A stretch of 64,000 bases of DNA from Deltaproteobacteria bacterium. GTDB lineage: Bacteria > Myxococcota_A > Polyangia > Polyangiales > Sandaracinaceae. The stretch spans positions 18,242-82,241 of the forward strand of contig JAFLCL010000006.1 of NCBI GenBank assembly GCA_017303575.1, written 5' to 3'. How positions within the stretch are numbered: the first letter of the stretch is position 1; each line of letters begins with the position of its first letter. The position numbers and the translations under genes are program-made. Below the pieces are notes generated by a model, which had not been told where the DNA came from, ran no database searches, and worked only from the letters and a program-made list of their open reading frames with translations. Below are positions 24,661 to 33,013 of the stretch, one piece after another.

Positions 24661-25832
24661 GCTTTCCGTTCGTCCGCCTCAGCACTGCGCCGCGCGTCGA
24701 GCGAAGGCTCCTCGCGGTGTTCGATGGTGGCAACGCGCCCGGTTACTCGTCGGTCGCCGTCGCGCTCACGGAAGAAGGAACGCGACGCGGCTACGAGGTG
24801 TGGGCCGCGACGCAGGGCTTCCGCTCGCTCACCTCGCGCGCCACGAGCGAGCCGCGCGTGGAGCGCCTCGTCGTGGGTCGTGACGAGCGCTACCAGCTGC
24901 TCGGCCAAGGCATCCCCGCGCGCTCGATGGGGCGACGCGTGCTCGATCCGGGCTCCGACTTCCGCAGCGAACGATTCGCCGCGTTCCACGAACGCGCGAT
25001 CCGCGACGAGGCCGCGCGCACCTTTGCCGCGCAAGGCTTCACGCACCTCGTGTGCGTCGGAGGCAACGGCACGCTCGATGGTCTCCGCGCCTGGCTCGAC
25101 TCGTACGTGGACGACGACACGGGACCTCGACCGCCGTGCGCGTTCATCAACGTCTCCATCGACAACGACGTCGCGGGTGATCGAGCGCTGGGCTTCCTCA
25201 CGGGCGTCGAGGCGGGCGCGACGATCGCGCGCGGGCTCTACGAGGACGCCTACACGCACGAGCGCATCTACTTGCTCGAGATGATGGGAAACCGCAGCGG
25301 ACGTCACGCGCTCCACTGCGGCGTCGGTGCGCGCGCGCACCTCGTGGTGCTGCCGTTCTTCAAGTTCCCCGAGGAAGTGCTGCGTGAAGTGGCGCAAGCG
25401 CTCGAGACGTCGTCGCACGCGCTCGTCGTGGTGGCCGAGGGCTACGAGGCCGAGCGGCGCAAGCGACAGCACCCCGACATGAGCGCCAGCGCGTTTCTTC
25501 GCATGCAGCTCGAGGCGTTCGGGCTGCGCGACAAGCCCACGCGTCGCGTGATCGCCGAGCCCTTCAGTCGCTACCTCCGTGGCGTGCGTCCCGGCTTCGC
25601 CGACGTCGCGAACGCCTACCTCAAGGCGAGCCTCCTCTTCGACGCGTTCGACGAGGGACGCACCGAGATCATGCCGTACGTGCTCGCTGGCCACGACGTG
25701 GGCGTGCGGCCGCTCGATCAGCTGGCGCGTGAGGATCGCGTGGAGCGAGCCTTCCTGCCGCTCCTCGATCGCTTCGATCTGCCGCAGTTCCGTGCGTGGG
25801 TGCGCGCTCACTTCACCGCGGACGCGATCTAG
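24657..25832 (+). CDS. 6-phosphofructokinase-family (PfkA-like) protein
   Basis: A 391-residue protein. PFK landmarks in order: FDGGNAPG (GGDAPG), CVGGNGTLDG (GGDGS), VSIDNDVAGDRALGF (the catalytic TIDND loop), IYLLEMMGNRSGRHAL (EVMGR), and VVVAEGYE (AEG). Two canonical Asp are Asn (GGN for GGD twice), so ATP/Mg handling may be altered. The catalytic Asp of IDND is retained. It is longer than bacterial PfkA (about 320). It overlaps the nucleoside-phosphorylase-like gene by 4 nt, suggesting a sugar-phosphate or nucleotide-sugar pathway. The actual substrate is uncertain. Confidence 0.8.
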   Translation: MSFPFVRLSTAPRVERRLLAVFDGGNAPGYSSVAVALTEEGTRRGYEVWAATQGFRSLTSRATSEPRVERLVVGRDERYQLLGQGIPARSMGRRVLDPGSDFRSERFAAFHERAIRDEAARTFAAQGFTHLVCVGGNGTLDGLRAWLDSYVDDDTGPRPPCAFINVSIDNDVAGDRALGFLTGVEAGATIARGLYEDAYTHERIYLLEMMGNRSGRHALHCGVGARAHLVVLPFFKFPEEVLREVAQALETSSHALVVVAEGYEAERRKRQHPDMSASAFLRMQLEAFGLRDKPTRRVIAEPFSRYLRGVRPGFADVANAYLKASLLFDAFDEGRTEIMPYVLAGHDVGVRPLDQLAREDRVERAFLPLLDRFDLPQFRAWVRAHFTADAI

Positions 25833-25851
25833 CGGCACCAGCCTCGTGCGC

Positions 25852-26508
25852 TCAGCGTGAGGCCTCGCGCGAGAGCGCGACCAGCAAGCGCTCTCGCGCC
25901 TCCCACACGGCATCCACGTCGAGCGAGCGCCCCGCGTGACGGCGAAGGACTCGCCACGCGGCCCAGTCCGCAGCGCCTTCCCCGCCACCTCGTGCGCGCG
26001 CGACCAGACCCACGGCGTAGGTCCACAGCCGCGCGTCGTCGCGGAGCGAGCTCGACTGCGCCACGAGACGAAGCGCTGCGTGGTCGACACGAAGACCTTC
26101 GTCACGACAGATCCGATGGAGGGCCTCGCGCGAGGCGCTGCCTCCGTGCCGCGCGCGTCGCGCATGCGAGGGCGCCGCGTGCCCCGGGCCGAGTCGGAGC
26201 TGGGCGTCGACTTCGCCACCGAGCTCGAAGCGGTGAACGTGAAAGGACGTGTGGAAGAACGATCCCACGAGCGCTCCGAGCGCGTCGTGATCGGCAGCCG
26301 CCACGTCGTCGCACCAGCCGTGCGCACGAAGCCACGCTGCCGCCCGTCGACGGTCGAGCAGCGCCGACTCGGCTTCACGAGAGAGCACCGCTGCGTCGCT
26401 GAGCGCCGCACGCCCGAGGCCGAGGAGGATGGCGTACGCACGCTCGTGGAGCGCGAGGACGCGCGCCATCACGGCGCGGCTGATGCGCTTCGAGTGGACG
26501 GTGTGCAC
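25852..26508 (-). CDS. Hypothetical protein
   Basis: 218 residues from GTG 26508; ATG 26469 (MARVLALHERAYA) gives a 205-residue alternative. Mostly helical by composition, rich in Ala, Arg and Leu, with no signal peptide or clear membrane helix. No domain recognised. It lies 61 nt downstream of the LytTR-type regulator gene on the same strand and may share its transcript. It converges on the PFK-like gene with a 19-nt gap. Confidence 0.55.
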   Translation of the reverse strand: MHTVHSKRISRAVMARVLALHERAYAILLGLGRAALSDAAVLSREAESALLDRRRAAAWLRAHGWCDDVAAADHDALGALVGSFFHTSFHVHRFELGGEVDAQLRLGPGHAAPSHARRARHGGSASREALHRICRDEGLRVDHAALRLVAQSSSLRDDARLWTYAVGLVARARGGGEGAADWAAWRVLRRHAGRSLDVDAVWEARERLLVALSREASR

Positions 26509-26569
26509 GGGAACGACCTCGGGTCGAACGACACGCGACCGAGGTGCTCCTGACTGGCTTCGCCTTCGA

Positions 26570-27331
26570 TCAGGTGAGGCCGAGGCGGCGTCGGATTCGT
26601 CTCGCGGACTGGCGCGAGATCTCGACGCGGTCGCCGTTCTTCATGTGCGCGAGATAGCCGCCCGTCGGCTGTGGCTCGAGGCGCGCCACGTACGCGAAGT
26701 TCACCACCGCCTTGCGATGCACGCGCTCGAGCAGCTCGCCCAAGCGCTTCTCCAGATCGACGAGCTGCATGTCGGTGACGTAGGCGCGGCTCGCGCCCGC
26801 CTCGCTGACGTGCACGTTCACCAGCGCGCCCTCGAGCACGGCGTGGCTCACGTCGTCGGGCGCCACGAGCACGATGCCCTTGCTCGTGTCGATCGCCAGC
26901 CGCGGCAAGGCCGAGGTGCCTCGGAGCTCGGGCGCCGGGCGCGCGGCGTAGTGCTTCTTCGCGCGCTCGATGGCCACGCGCAGGCGCGCCTCGTCGACGG
27001 GCTTGAGCACGTAGTCCACGGCGCCGAGCTCGAACGCCTTCACAGCGTGCTCGGGGTGCGCCGTCGCGAAGATCACGTACGGCCCGTCCTCGGGGATCTT
27101 CGCGCGCGCATCGAGGCCGCTCATCCCGCTCATCTGGACGTCGAGCATCACGACGTCGACGTCGTCTTCGTCGAGCGCGGCGAGCATCGCCTCGGCGCTG
27201 TCGCGCTCGCCCGCGATCTCGACGCCCTCGATCGACGAGAGCAGCCGGTGCATGCGACGCCGCGCGGTGGCTTCGTCGTCCACGATCAACACTCGGAGGG
27301 CGGTCACGACCGCGAGTGTCGCGTCACGCAC
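26570..27331 (-). CDS. LytTR-family response regulator
   Basis: 253 residues from ATG 27331; GTG 27307 is an alternative that avoids overlap with the kinase gene. The receiver domain has LRVLIVDDEATAR with the acidic pair, MLDVQMSGMSGLDA with the phospho-Asp, and YVLKPVDEARL with the Lys. The C-terminal LytTR DNA-binding domain includes VNVHVSEAGASRAYVTDMQLVDLEKRLG, FAYVARLEP and ISRQSARRIRRRL. It is paired with the LytS-type kinase immediately upstream. Such pairs usually bind two tandem imperfect repeats. Target unknown. Confidence 0.93.
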   Translation of the reverse strand: MRDATLAVVTALRVLIVDDEATARRRMHRLLSSIEGVEIAGERDSAEAMLAALDEDDVDVVMLDVQMSGMSGLDARAKIPEDGPYVIFATAHPEHAVKAFELGAVDYVLKPVDEARLRVAIERAKKHYAARPAPELRGTSALPRLAIDTSKGIVLVAPDDVSHAVLEGALVNVHVSEAGASRAYVTDMQLVDLEKRLGELLERVHRKAVVNFAYVARLEPQPTGGYLAHMKNGDRVEISRQSARRIRRRLGLT

Positions 27332-28361
27332 GACCGAACGGAAGGACGAACCTCGCCACGGTGCGCCCGTCTTCGGTCGCGATGCGGAAGCTCGCGCGGA
27401 CGCCGTAGGCCGCGACCAGACGCTTCTCGATCATCGCGAGCCCTTCGCCACCCTCGCGCGGCCCCTCGAACGCGCCCGGGTTCTCGATGCGCACCTCGGT
27501 CTCGTGATCGCTCGCCTGCACCACGAGGCGGACCGCGCCGCGGTGACCGCGTGCAGGCCCGTGCTTGTAGGCGTTCTCGATCGCGGGGAGGAGGATCATC
27601 GCGGGCACCTCACGCGAGAGGGCCTGTGCGTCCACGTCCTCGGCGAAGACGAAGCGCTCGGGATCGCGGGCCGCGTGCAGACGCGCGAGCGATCGCACGA
27701 GCGCCACGTCGCGCTCGAGCGGCCAGCTCGGCGTGCGGAGGCCCTCCATCAACGATCGCAGCATCGAGGACAGCTCGAGGATCGCGCGCTCGGCCGCGAC
27801 CCCGTCTTCTCGGCAGAACTCGGCGATCGCGTTGAGCGTGTTGAAGAGGAAGTGCGGATCGAGGTGCGCGCGGATCGCGAGCAACTGCGCGTGCTCGGCC
27901 TCGCGCAGGAGGACCTCGGTGCGTCGCTTCTCGCGCGCCAGCTCGAGCTCGAGCTCGATGTCGCGGCCCAAGCCGAAGCCACCGACGAAGTAGAGGCCGA
28001 GCGAGACGAGCAGGCTCGAGTCGTCGGTGAGGAACGACGAGCGCAGATCGACGAGCTCGGGCAGTCCGATGCCCACCGCGCCGATCACCGAGGCGCCGAG
28101 CGCGCTGTAGGCGATCACGCGAAGGGGAAGCGGACCCTTCGCGCGCGCGCCGAAGAAGTAGCGGTAGCTCGTGGGCGCGAAGAGCACGAAGCCGAGCACC
28201 ATCAGGATGCCGACCGGGAAGGCCCACCGCGACGGGCTCGGCGCCTGCGTCATCACGATCGGGATCGCGAGCACGAGGATCGGCACGAACCTTCGCGGCT
28301 CCGCGAGCGCACGGAGCGTGCTCGCGAAGATCGACTCCTGCTCGGCGATGCCCTCGATCAC
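27324..28361 (-). CDS. LytS/YehU-type membrane sensor histidine kinase
   Basis: 345 residues. Residues 10-140 contain about four hydrophobic helices, then a coiled region (REKRRTEVLLREAEHAQLL). The His_kinase motif LDPHFLFNTLNAI carries the phospho-acceptor His near residue 180. The N box is PAMILLPAIENAYKHG, and a degenerate ATPase G2-like GEGLAMIEKRL follows. This is the PF06580 arrangement, which partners LytTR regulators; the regulator gene overlaps its 3' end. The signal is probably membrane-embedded or cytoplasmic, since there is no large periplasmic loop. Confidence 0.92.
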   Translation of the reverse strand: MIEGIAEQESIFASTLRALAEPRRFVPILVLAIPIVMTQAPSPSRWAFPVGILMVLGFVLFAPTSYRYFFGARAKGPLPLRVIAYSALGASVIGAVGIGLPELVDLRSSFLTDDSSLLVSLGLYFVGGFGLGRDIELELELAREKRRTEVLLREAEHAQLLAIRAHLDPHFLFNTLNAIAEFCREDGVAAERAILELSSMLRSLMEGLRTPSWPLERDVALVRSLARLHAARDPERFVFAEDVDAQALSREVPAMILLPAIENAYKHGPARGHRGAVRLVVQASDHETEVRIENPGAFEGPREGGEGLAMIEKRLVAAYGVRASFRIATEDGRTVARFVLPFGRA

Positions 28362-28436
28362 CCGCGCACTCTACGAGAACCCGCGCGAACGTCGCGACCG
28401 CTCACCGACGCGACGCGACCGCCGAGCACGTCGGGC

Positions 28437-29537
28437 TCACCCGTCTTCGGGCGCGCGGCCCATCGAGCGGAGCTTCGCGGCGCGCGCGCGCTTCTTGTCC
28501 TTCGTGAACAGCGACAGGTACTCGACCTCGCTCTCCGCGACGGGAGGAGGCTCTTCGAGCTTCGAGACGGGGTCGTCGAGCAGCTCCTCGGCGAAGCGCC
28601 GCATCACGGGGCCCGTCGTCGCGAGCAGCGACTCGTCCACCGTGCGCGCGAAGCGGCCGAGCACGCGCGCGACGCGGCCACCGACGAACCCTCGCGTCGC
28701 AGCGTCGCGGTAGCTCGCGACCAGCGCGTCCGACGTGAAGCCGTGGTGGATGACGAGCTCGGCCGCCACGCGCAGCACCGACAGCGGATCGATCACGCCG
28801 TCCGACAGCAGCAAGAGCGCCGGCTGGAAGTAGTTGTAGAAGGGAAAGACGCGCTTTCCGAACTCGTCGAACGCGCTCGGCAACGACACGCGATCGAGGT
28901 GGATGAAGACGCGCTCGGCGCCTCCGCCTCGCGGCAGACGACCCGCGAGCCGAACGATCTGCGGCACGACATCGGGATACACGCCCGCGGCCTCGAGGAC
29001 CGGCGTGAGGATCTTGGGCTCCACGCGGCCCGTCGAGAGGTCCGAGAACATCGTGTAGATGAACGCGTCGGCCTCGGCGTCGTCGCCGAACATGTACTCG
29101 CGCGTGTCCGTCGGCATCTCGATGCGCGTCTCGAGCAGCGCCGCGAGCTTGTAGCCGACCTGATCCTTCACGAAGCGGAAGCGGCCGCGGAGGATGTTCG
29201 TCAGCTGCGGCTTGAGCACGAAGCCGTCCCACCGGACTCCGTCGAGGCGCAGCTTCGCCTCGAGCACTTTGCGCAGCTGCGTGGGGCTGCCCGACACGAT
29301 GTAGATGCCGTAGGGGTCGGTGCCCCGGATCTCGCGGAGCAGCGCCGCCGCGCCGGGCACCGTGCGCTTGTCGCTCGCGGTCTCGAACGCGGTGCGCAGC
29401 AGATCCCGCACCGTGTCGAACTCGGTGCGCAGGTAGGTCTTGTCGAGATCCCACCGGTACACGAGACGGTTCCTGTCGATGCGCCGCGCATCGCGGAGCG
29501 CACGGAGGTCGGCGAGCTCGTCGTCGGACTCGGTCAC
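28437..29537 (-). CDS. HAD-superfamily App1-like phosphatase
   Basis: 366 residues, cytoplasmic. HAD motif I is YRWDLDKTYLRTEFDT (residues 26-41, with DxDxT). Motif II is YIVSGSPTQLRKVL near 107. A Lys in FVKDQVGYKL near 145 serves as motif III, and motif IV is MFGDDAEADAFIY near 172. This order matches the App1/DUF2183 phosphatidate-phosphatase-like group. The C-terminal 170 residues are helical and unassigned. It probably dephosphorylates a lipid or small phospho-compound. It is followed by a LytS operon on the same strand and preceded by a metallophosphoesterase gene. Confidence 0.65.
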   Translation of the reverse strand: MTESDDELADLRALRDARRIDRNRLVYRWDLDKTYLRTEFDTVRDLLRTAFETASDKRTVPGAAALLREIRGTDPYGIYIVSGSPTQLRKVLEAKLRLDGVRWDGFVLKPQLTNILRGRFRFVKDQVGYKLAALLETRIEMPTDTREYMFGDDAEADAFIYTMFSDLSTGRVEPKILTPVLEAAGVYPDVVPQIVRLAGRLPRGGGAERVFIHLDRVSLPSAFDEFGKRVFPFYNYFQPALLLLSDGVIDPLSVLRVAAELVIHHGFTSDALVASYRDAATRGFVGGRVARVLGRFARTVDESLLATTGPVMRRFAEELLDDPVSKLEEPPPVAESEVEYLSLFTKDKKRARAAKLRSMGRAPEDG

Positions 29538-29580
29538 GAGGGCAGCGTTATAGCGCGACGGCCCCCGTCAGCGCGCGGCG

Positions 29581-30267
29581 TCACGCCGAGCCGACCTCGC
29601 CGGACGACAGCGTGATCCAGCCGCGCTCGATCAGCGTGCCCTCGAGGCGAGGCGAGAGGATGACGAAGTGCGCGGCATCACCCTCGGGCGAAGCACCGAC
29701 CGATCCGAGGCCGAGCACGCGCGTGTCGTCGAGCGTGCGATCGAACGCCACGTGCGAGCCCCCGACGGCGATGATGTCGGCGGGATCGCCACCGAGCAGC
29801 ACGAGGAGCTCTTCGTCGTCGACGTCGAACGTGAGATCGACCGAGGGATCACGCGGCGATCCGTGGCAGACGACGAGCTCGCGGCCATCGGCGAGCGGAA
29901 GACGGATCTGCTCGGGAAGCTTGGCGATCGAGCGAAGCACCAGCTCGCCGACCTTCTTGCGCGCATCGAGGAATTGCTCGCGCTTCTTCGCGTCTTCGTC
30001 GGTCTTGGGGACGAGCTTCTCGGGATCGAGTGTCGCCAGCGCGGTGTCGCTGAGACCTCGCACGAGCTGCGCCTTCTTCTCGCCCAGCCGGCGCCAGACG
30101 CCCAGCGGATCGTCGCCGCCGAAGAGGAGGTCGCCCGCCACGATGATGCGATCGATCTCGCGACGTGAGAGCTCGGCCAGCACCGCGTCGAGCGCGACGA
30201 GGTTGCCGTGGATGTCGGAGAGGATCGCGATCGGCCCGGTGACCACGTCTTTCTTGAGGCTCGCCAT
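29581..30267 (-). CDS. Metallophosphoesterase (calcineurin-like)
   Basis: 228 residues. Motifs: IAILSDIHGNLVALDAVL (DxH), IIVAGDLLFGGDDP (GD), VVCHGSPRDP (H near residue 130), and near the C-terminus VGGSHVAFDRT in place of the usual GHTH. The GN(H/D) motif is also weak (QLVRGLSD). It resembles YfcE/diadenosine-tetraphosphatase-like proteins, but some metal ligands are altered, so activity or substrate may differ. It is divergent from an exported hypothetical protein. Confidence 0.8.
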   Translation of the reverse strand: MASLKKDVVTGPIAILSDIHGNLVALDAVLAELSRREIDRIIVAGDLLFGGDDPLGVWRRLGEKKAQLVRGLSDTALATLDPEKLVPKTDEDAKKREQFLDARKKVGELVLRSIAKLPEQIRLPLADGRELVVCHGSPRDPSVDLTFDVDDEELLVLLGGDPADIIAVGGSHVAFDRTLDDTRVLGLGSVGASPEGDAAHFVILSPRLEGTLIERGWITLSSGEVGSA

Positions 30268-30332
30268 GAGGGGCGAGCGTGTAGCACGGCCTCACCGCAC
30301 AGCGCGGACGGAGCCCGGTATCCTGTGCAGGC

Positions 30333-30866
30333 ATGCACCCGTCCTCGCACCTCGTCGGCATCGTCACGTGCCTCGCCCTCGGCACGTGGGCACCCGTCGC
30401 GTCGGCCCAGACCCCGAGCGGAAGCACGTCGTGCGATCCGTCATGGCTCGTCGCAGGTGCGGTCTCGGTGCAGCACCTCGCCGTGACGACCCCTGCGTTC
30501 CCGGCGTCGCGCTGCGTGGGCGTGAACATCGGTCCGCTCGAGATCGCGGCGCCCGTGGCCGTTCCCGAGGCGAGCACGTGCGAAGTCGCGGTGCTCCATC
30601 GTCGCGTGATCGTCCAGAGCGAGCTCTGCGGCAACGACGTTCACTTCGAGCCCATCGTGCAGCTCGGCGTCGTGGTGCTCCGACGCCGTGGCGACGCCTG
30701 GACGAGGATCGCGAGCGGCATGCTCGACGTGGAGATCCCGAGCAGCGCGACGCTCGCCGCACGCGACACCGACGCCGACGGTCACGCCGAGCTCGTGCTC
30801 GACGGACGCCTCGTGCTCGCGATCGAGCGACGGCGGGTTCGCGTGCTCCGCACCGTCACGCCCTGA
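30333..30866 (+). CDS. Hypothetical exported protein
   Basis: 177 residues with a signal peptide (MHPSSHLVGIVTCLALGTWAPVASA, cleavage before QTPS). The mature part is beta-rich. The last third reads IPSSATLAARDTDADGHAELVLDG, an FG-GAP-like calcium loop. Four Cys suggest one or two disulfides. No family recognised. It is divergent from the metallophosphoesterase gene by 65 bp and 52 bp before the transporter gene. Confidence 0.7.
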   Translation: MHPSSHLVGIVTCLALGTWAPVASAQTPSGSTSCDPSWLVAGAVSVQHLAVTTPAFPASRCVGVNIGPLEIAAPVAVPEASTCEVAVLHRRVIVQSELCGNDVHFEPIVQLGVVVLRRRGDAWTRIASGMLDVEIPSSATLAARDTDADGHAELVLDGRLVLAIERRRVRVLRTVTP

Positions 30867-30918
30867 TCGCGCTCGTCACAAAGCTGCGTCGATCGGCCGT
30901 CGCCGTTAGGGTCCGCCC

Positions 30919-32235
30919 GTGAGCGACGAGGCCCCGATCCCCGCGACGGCTCCGAGCGCGAGCGATGCGCCGGCGGACAAGCGCGCCCGCGAGCTCGGGT
31001 GGACGACGAGCGCCTACTTCGGCGAGGGCCTGCCGTACTCGATCCTCCACATGCTCCTCACGGAGTACCTGACGGCGATCGGCGCCCCCGCCTCGGAGGT
31101 CGGCTACACGTCGTGGTTCCACGTCCCCGTCACGGCGAAGCCGCTGTGGAGCCCGATCGTCGATCTCATCGGCACCAAGCGCGGCTGGACGATCACGATG
31201 CAGCTCCTGATCGGGCTCGGCATCGTGGGGCTCGCGCTCTGGCTCGGCGCCGATCGCGGCGCGACCCACGCGGGACCGCCGAGCTGGATCGGCTTCTGGA
31301 TCGTGCTCGGCGTGATCGCCGTGATGCACGCGATGCACGACATCGCGTGCGACGGCTTCTACATGATCGCGCTCGACTCGCGCGGACAAGCGCTCTACTC
31401 GGGCACACGACAGGCGGCCTTCCGCGCAGCGATGTACGTAGGCGGCGCCGCGCTCGTCCTGCTCGCCTCGCCCGAGCGTGATCTCGGTGCGTGGGGCGCA
31501 GCGGGCACCTCGCACTGGCAGCTCGCGTTCTTCGCCGCAGGCTCGCTCTTGATCGCGACGGGGGCCACCAACGCGCTCGTGCTGCCGCGCGTGATCGAGC
31601 CCCACGCGATCAAGAAGGACGGAACACGCGAGCCCTTCTGGGCGACCTACAAGTCGTTCTTCACGCAGCCGGGCGTGATGCTCGTGCTCGGCTTCGCCCT
31701 CACCTACCGCCTCGGCGACACGATGACGTCGTCGATGTCGTCGGTGCTCCTGCGCGATCTCGGGGTGAGCCTCGACGAGCGGGGCCTCCTTCGATCGATC
31801 GCGCTCACCACCACCATCGCGGGATCGATCTTCGCGGGATGGCTGCTCGCGCGCGGCGGGCTCGAGCGCTGGCTCGTGCCGTTCACGTGGGTGATGGCGG
31901 TGCCTTGGTACCTCGTCGTCGCCGTCGTGCGGCCCCCGCTGTGGGGCATCGGCATCGCCGTCGTGCTCGAGCAGCTCGCGGGCTCGCTCGCGGGCACCGC
32001 GTCGACGGTGCTCCTCATGCGCCGCTCGCGGCGCACGTTCTCTGCCTCGCACTACGCGTTCTTCACGGCCCTCGTGTCGCTCGGGTCCACCATGTCGGGC
32101 GGCTTCTCCGGTCATCTCTACGAGCGCGTGGGTGCCGTGCCCTACTTCGCGCTCACGCTCGTCGCCTCGGTGCCCGCGCTGATCCTCGTGCGCTTGGTGC
32201 CGGTCGGTGGGATCGACGACGCCGCGGCGCGGTGA
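30919..32235 (+). CDS. MFS transporter, AmpG-like
   Basis: 438 residues from GTG 30919 with about 12 hydrophobic segments. YFGEGLPYSILHMLLTEYL in the first helix and VMHAMHDIACDGFYMIALD in the fourth/fifth resemble AmpG-like muropeptide permeases, where HDIATDGY-type motifs are typical. The N-terminal 30 residues are cytoplasmic. It might import anhydromuropeptides, but AmpG-like carriers in this phylum have broader, untested substrates. It is followed by a two-component pair 61 nt downstream. Confidence 0.82.
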   Translation: MSDEAPIPATAPSASDAPADKRARELGWTTSAYFGEGLPYSILHMLLTEYLTAIGAPASEVGYTSWFHVPVTAKPLWSPIVDLIGTKRGWTITMQLLIGLGIVGLALWLGADRGATHAGPPSWIGFWIVLGVIAVMHAMHDIACDGFYMIALDSRGQALYSGTRQAAFRAAMYVGGAALVLLASPERDLGAWGAAGTSHWQLAFFAAGSLLIATGATNALVLPRVIEPHAIKKDGTREPFWATYKSFFTQPGVMLVLGFALTYRLGDTMTSSMSSVLLRDLGVSLDERGLLRSIALTTTIAGSIFAGWLLARGGLERWLVPFTWVMAVPWYLVVAVVRPPLWGIGIAVVLEQLAGSLAGTASTVLLMRRSRRTFSASHYAFFTALVSLGSTMSGGFSGHLYERVGAVPYFALTLVASVPALILVRLVPVGGIDDAAAR

Positions 32236-32296
32236 GCCTCTTGTCCGATTGTTGCGACGCCTTCTCCCGTTGCTGGCCATCGGTCACCCTCTCGGT

Positions 32297-33010
32297 GTGA
32301 ACGCCAGCGTGGAGCGCGAGGAATCACTGACCGTCGTCTACGTCGAGGACGACGAGAAGCTGGCGCGCCTCACCGCGCAGTACCTCGGCACGCACGGCGT
32401 CACGACGCACGTGATCACCCGCGGCGACGTCGCGGTCGCCGAGATCGTTCGCCTCCGACCGCACGTGGTCCTGCTCGATCTCATGCTTCCGGGCCTCGAT
32501 GGTCTCGAGGTCTGTCGACGCCTCCGCGAGCGGCTGGACGTGCCCGTGATCGTGCTGACGGCGCGCACCGAAGAGGCGGATCGTGTGCTCGGCCTCGAGG
32601 GCGGGGCGGACGACTACGTGCTCAAGCCCTTCTCGTCGCGCGAGCTGCTCGCGCGCATCCGCGCGCACGCACGCCGCGCCAAGGGTCTCGTCGGACCCCG
32701 CGCGAGCCGCATCGAGGTGGGCCCTCTCGTGGTCGATGCCGCCACGATGACGGTGACGCTGCACGGCAAGCCGCTCGCGCTGACGACCTACGAGATGTCG
32801 CTCCTCCGTGTGCTCGCGGAGCGACCCGGCCGCGTGCTCGGACGCGAGCAGCTGATGGAGCTCGTGAAGGGCAACGCGGACGACGCGTTCGACCGCTCGA
32901 TCGACGTCCACGTCTCGCGTCTGCGCGCCAAGCTCGGTGACGATCCGCGACAGCCCCGCCTCCTCAAGACGGTGCGCGGCGTGGGCTACGTGCTGTCTCC
33001 GAGCGAGTGA
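32297..33010 (+). CDS. OmpR/PhoB-family response regulator
   Basis: 237 residues from GTG 32297 (GTG 32309 also possible). The receiver has VVYVEDDEKLAR, the phospho-Asp in VVLLDLMLPGLDG, VIVLTARTEEAD and DYVLKPFSSRELL. The winged-helix output has LTTYEMSLLRVLAERPGRVLGREQL and FDRSIDVHVSRLRAKLGDD plus RGVGYVL. Partner of the sensor kinase 3 nt downstream. The closest downstream target by position is the Cys-rich exported protein gene. Confidence 0.95.
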   Translation: MNASVEREESLTVVYVEDDEKLARLTAQYLGTHGVTTHVITRGDVAVAEIVRLRPHVVLLDLMLPGLDGLEVCRRLRERLDVPVIVLTARTEEADRVLGLEGGADDYVLKPFSSRELLARIRAHARRAKGLVGPRASRIEVGPLVVDAATMTVTLHGKPLALTTYEMSLLRVLAERPGRVLGREQLMELVKGNADDAFDRSIDVHVSRLRAKLGDDPRQPRLLKTVRGVGYVLSPSE

Positions 33011-33013
33011 CCA

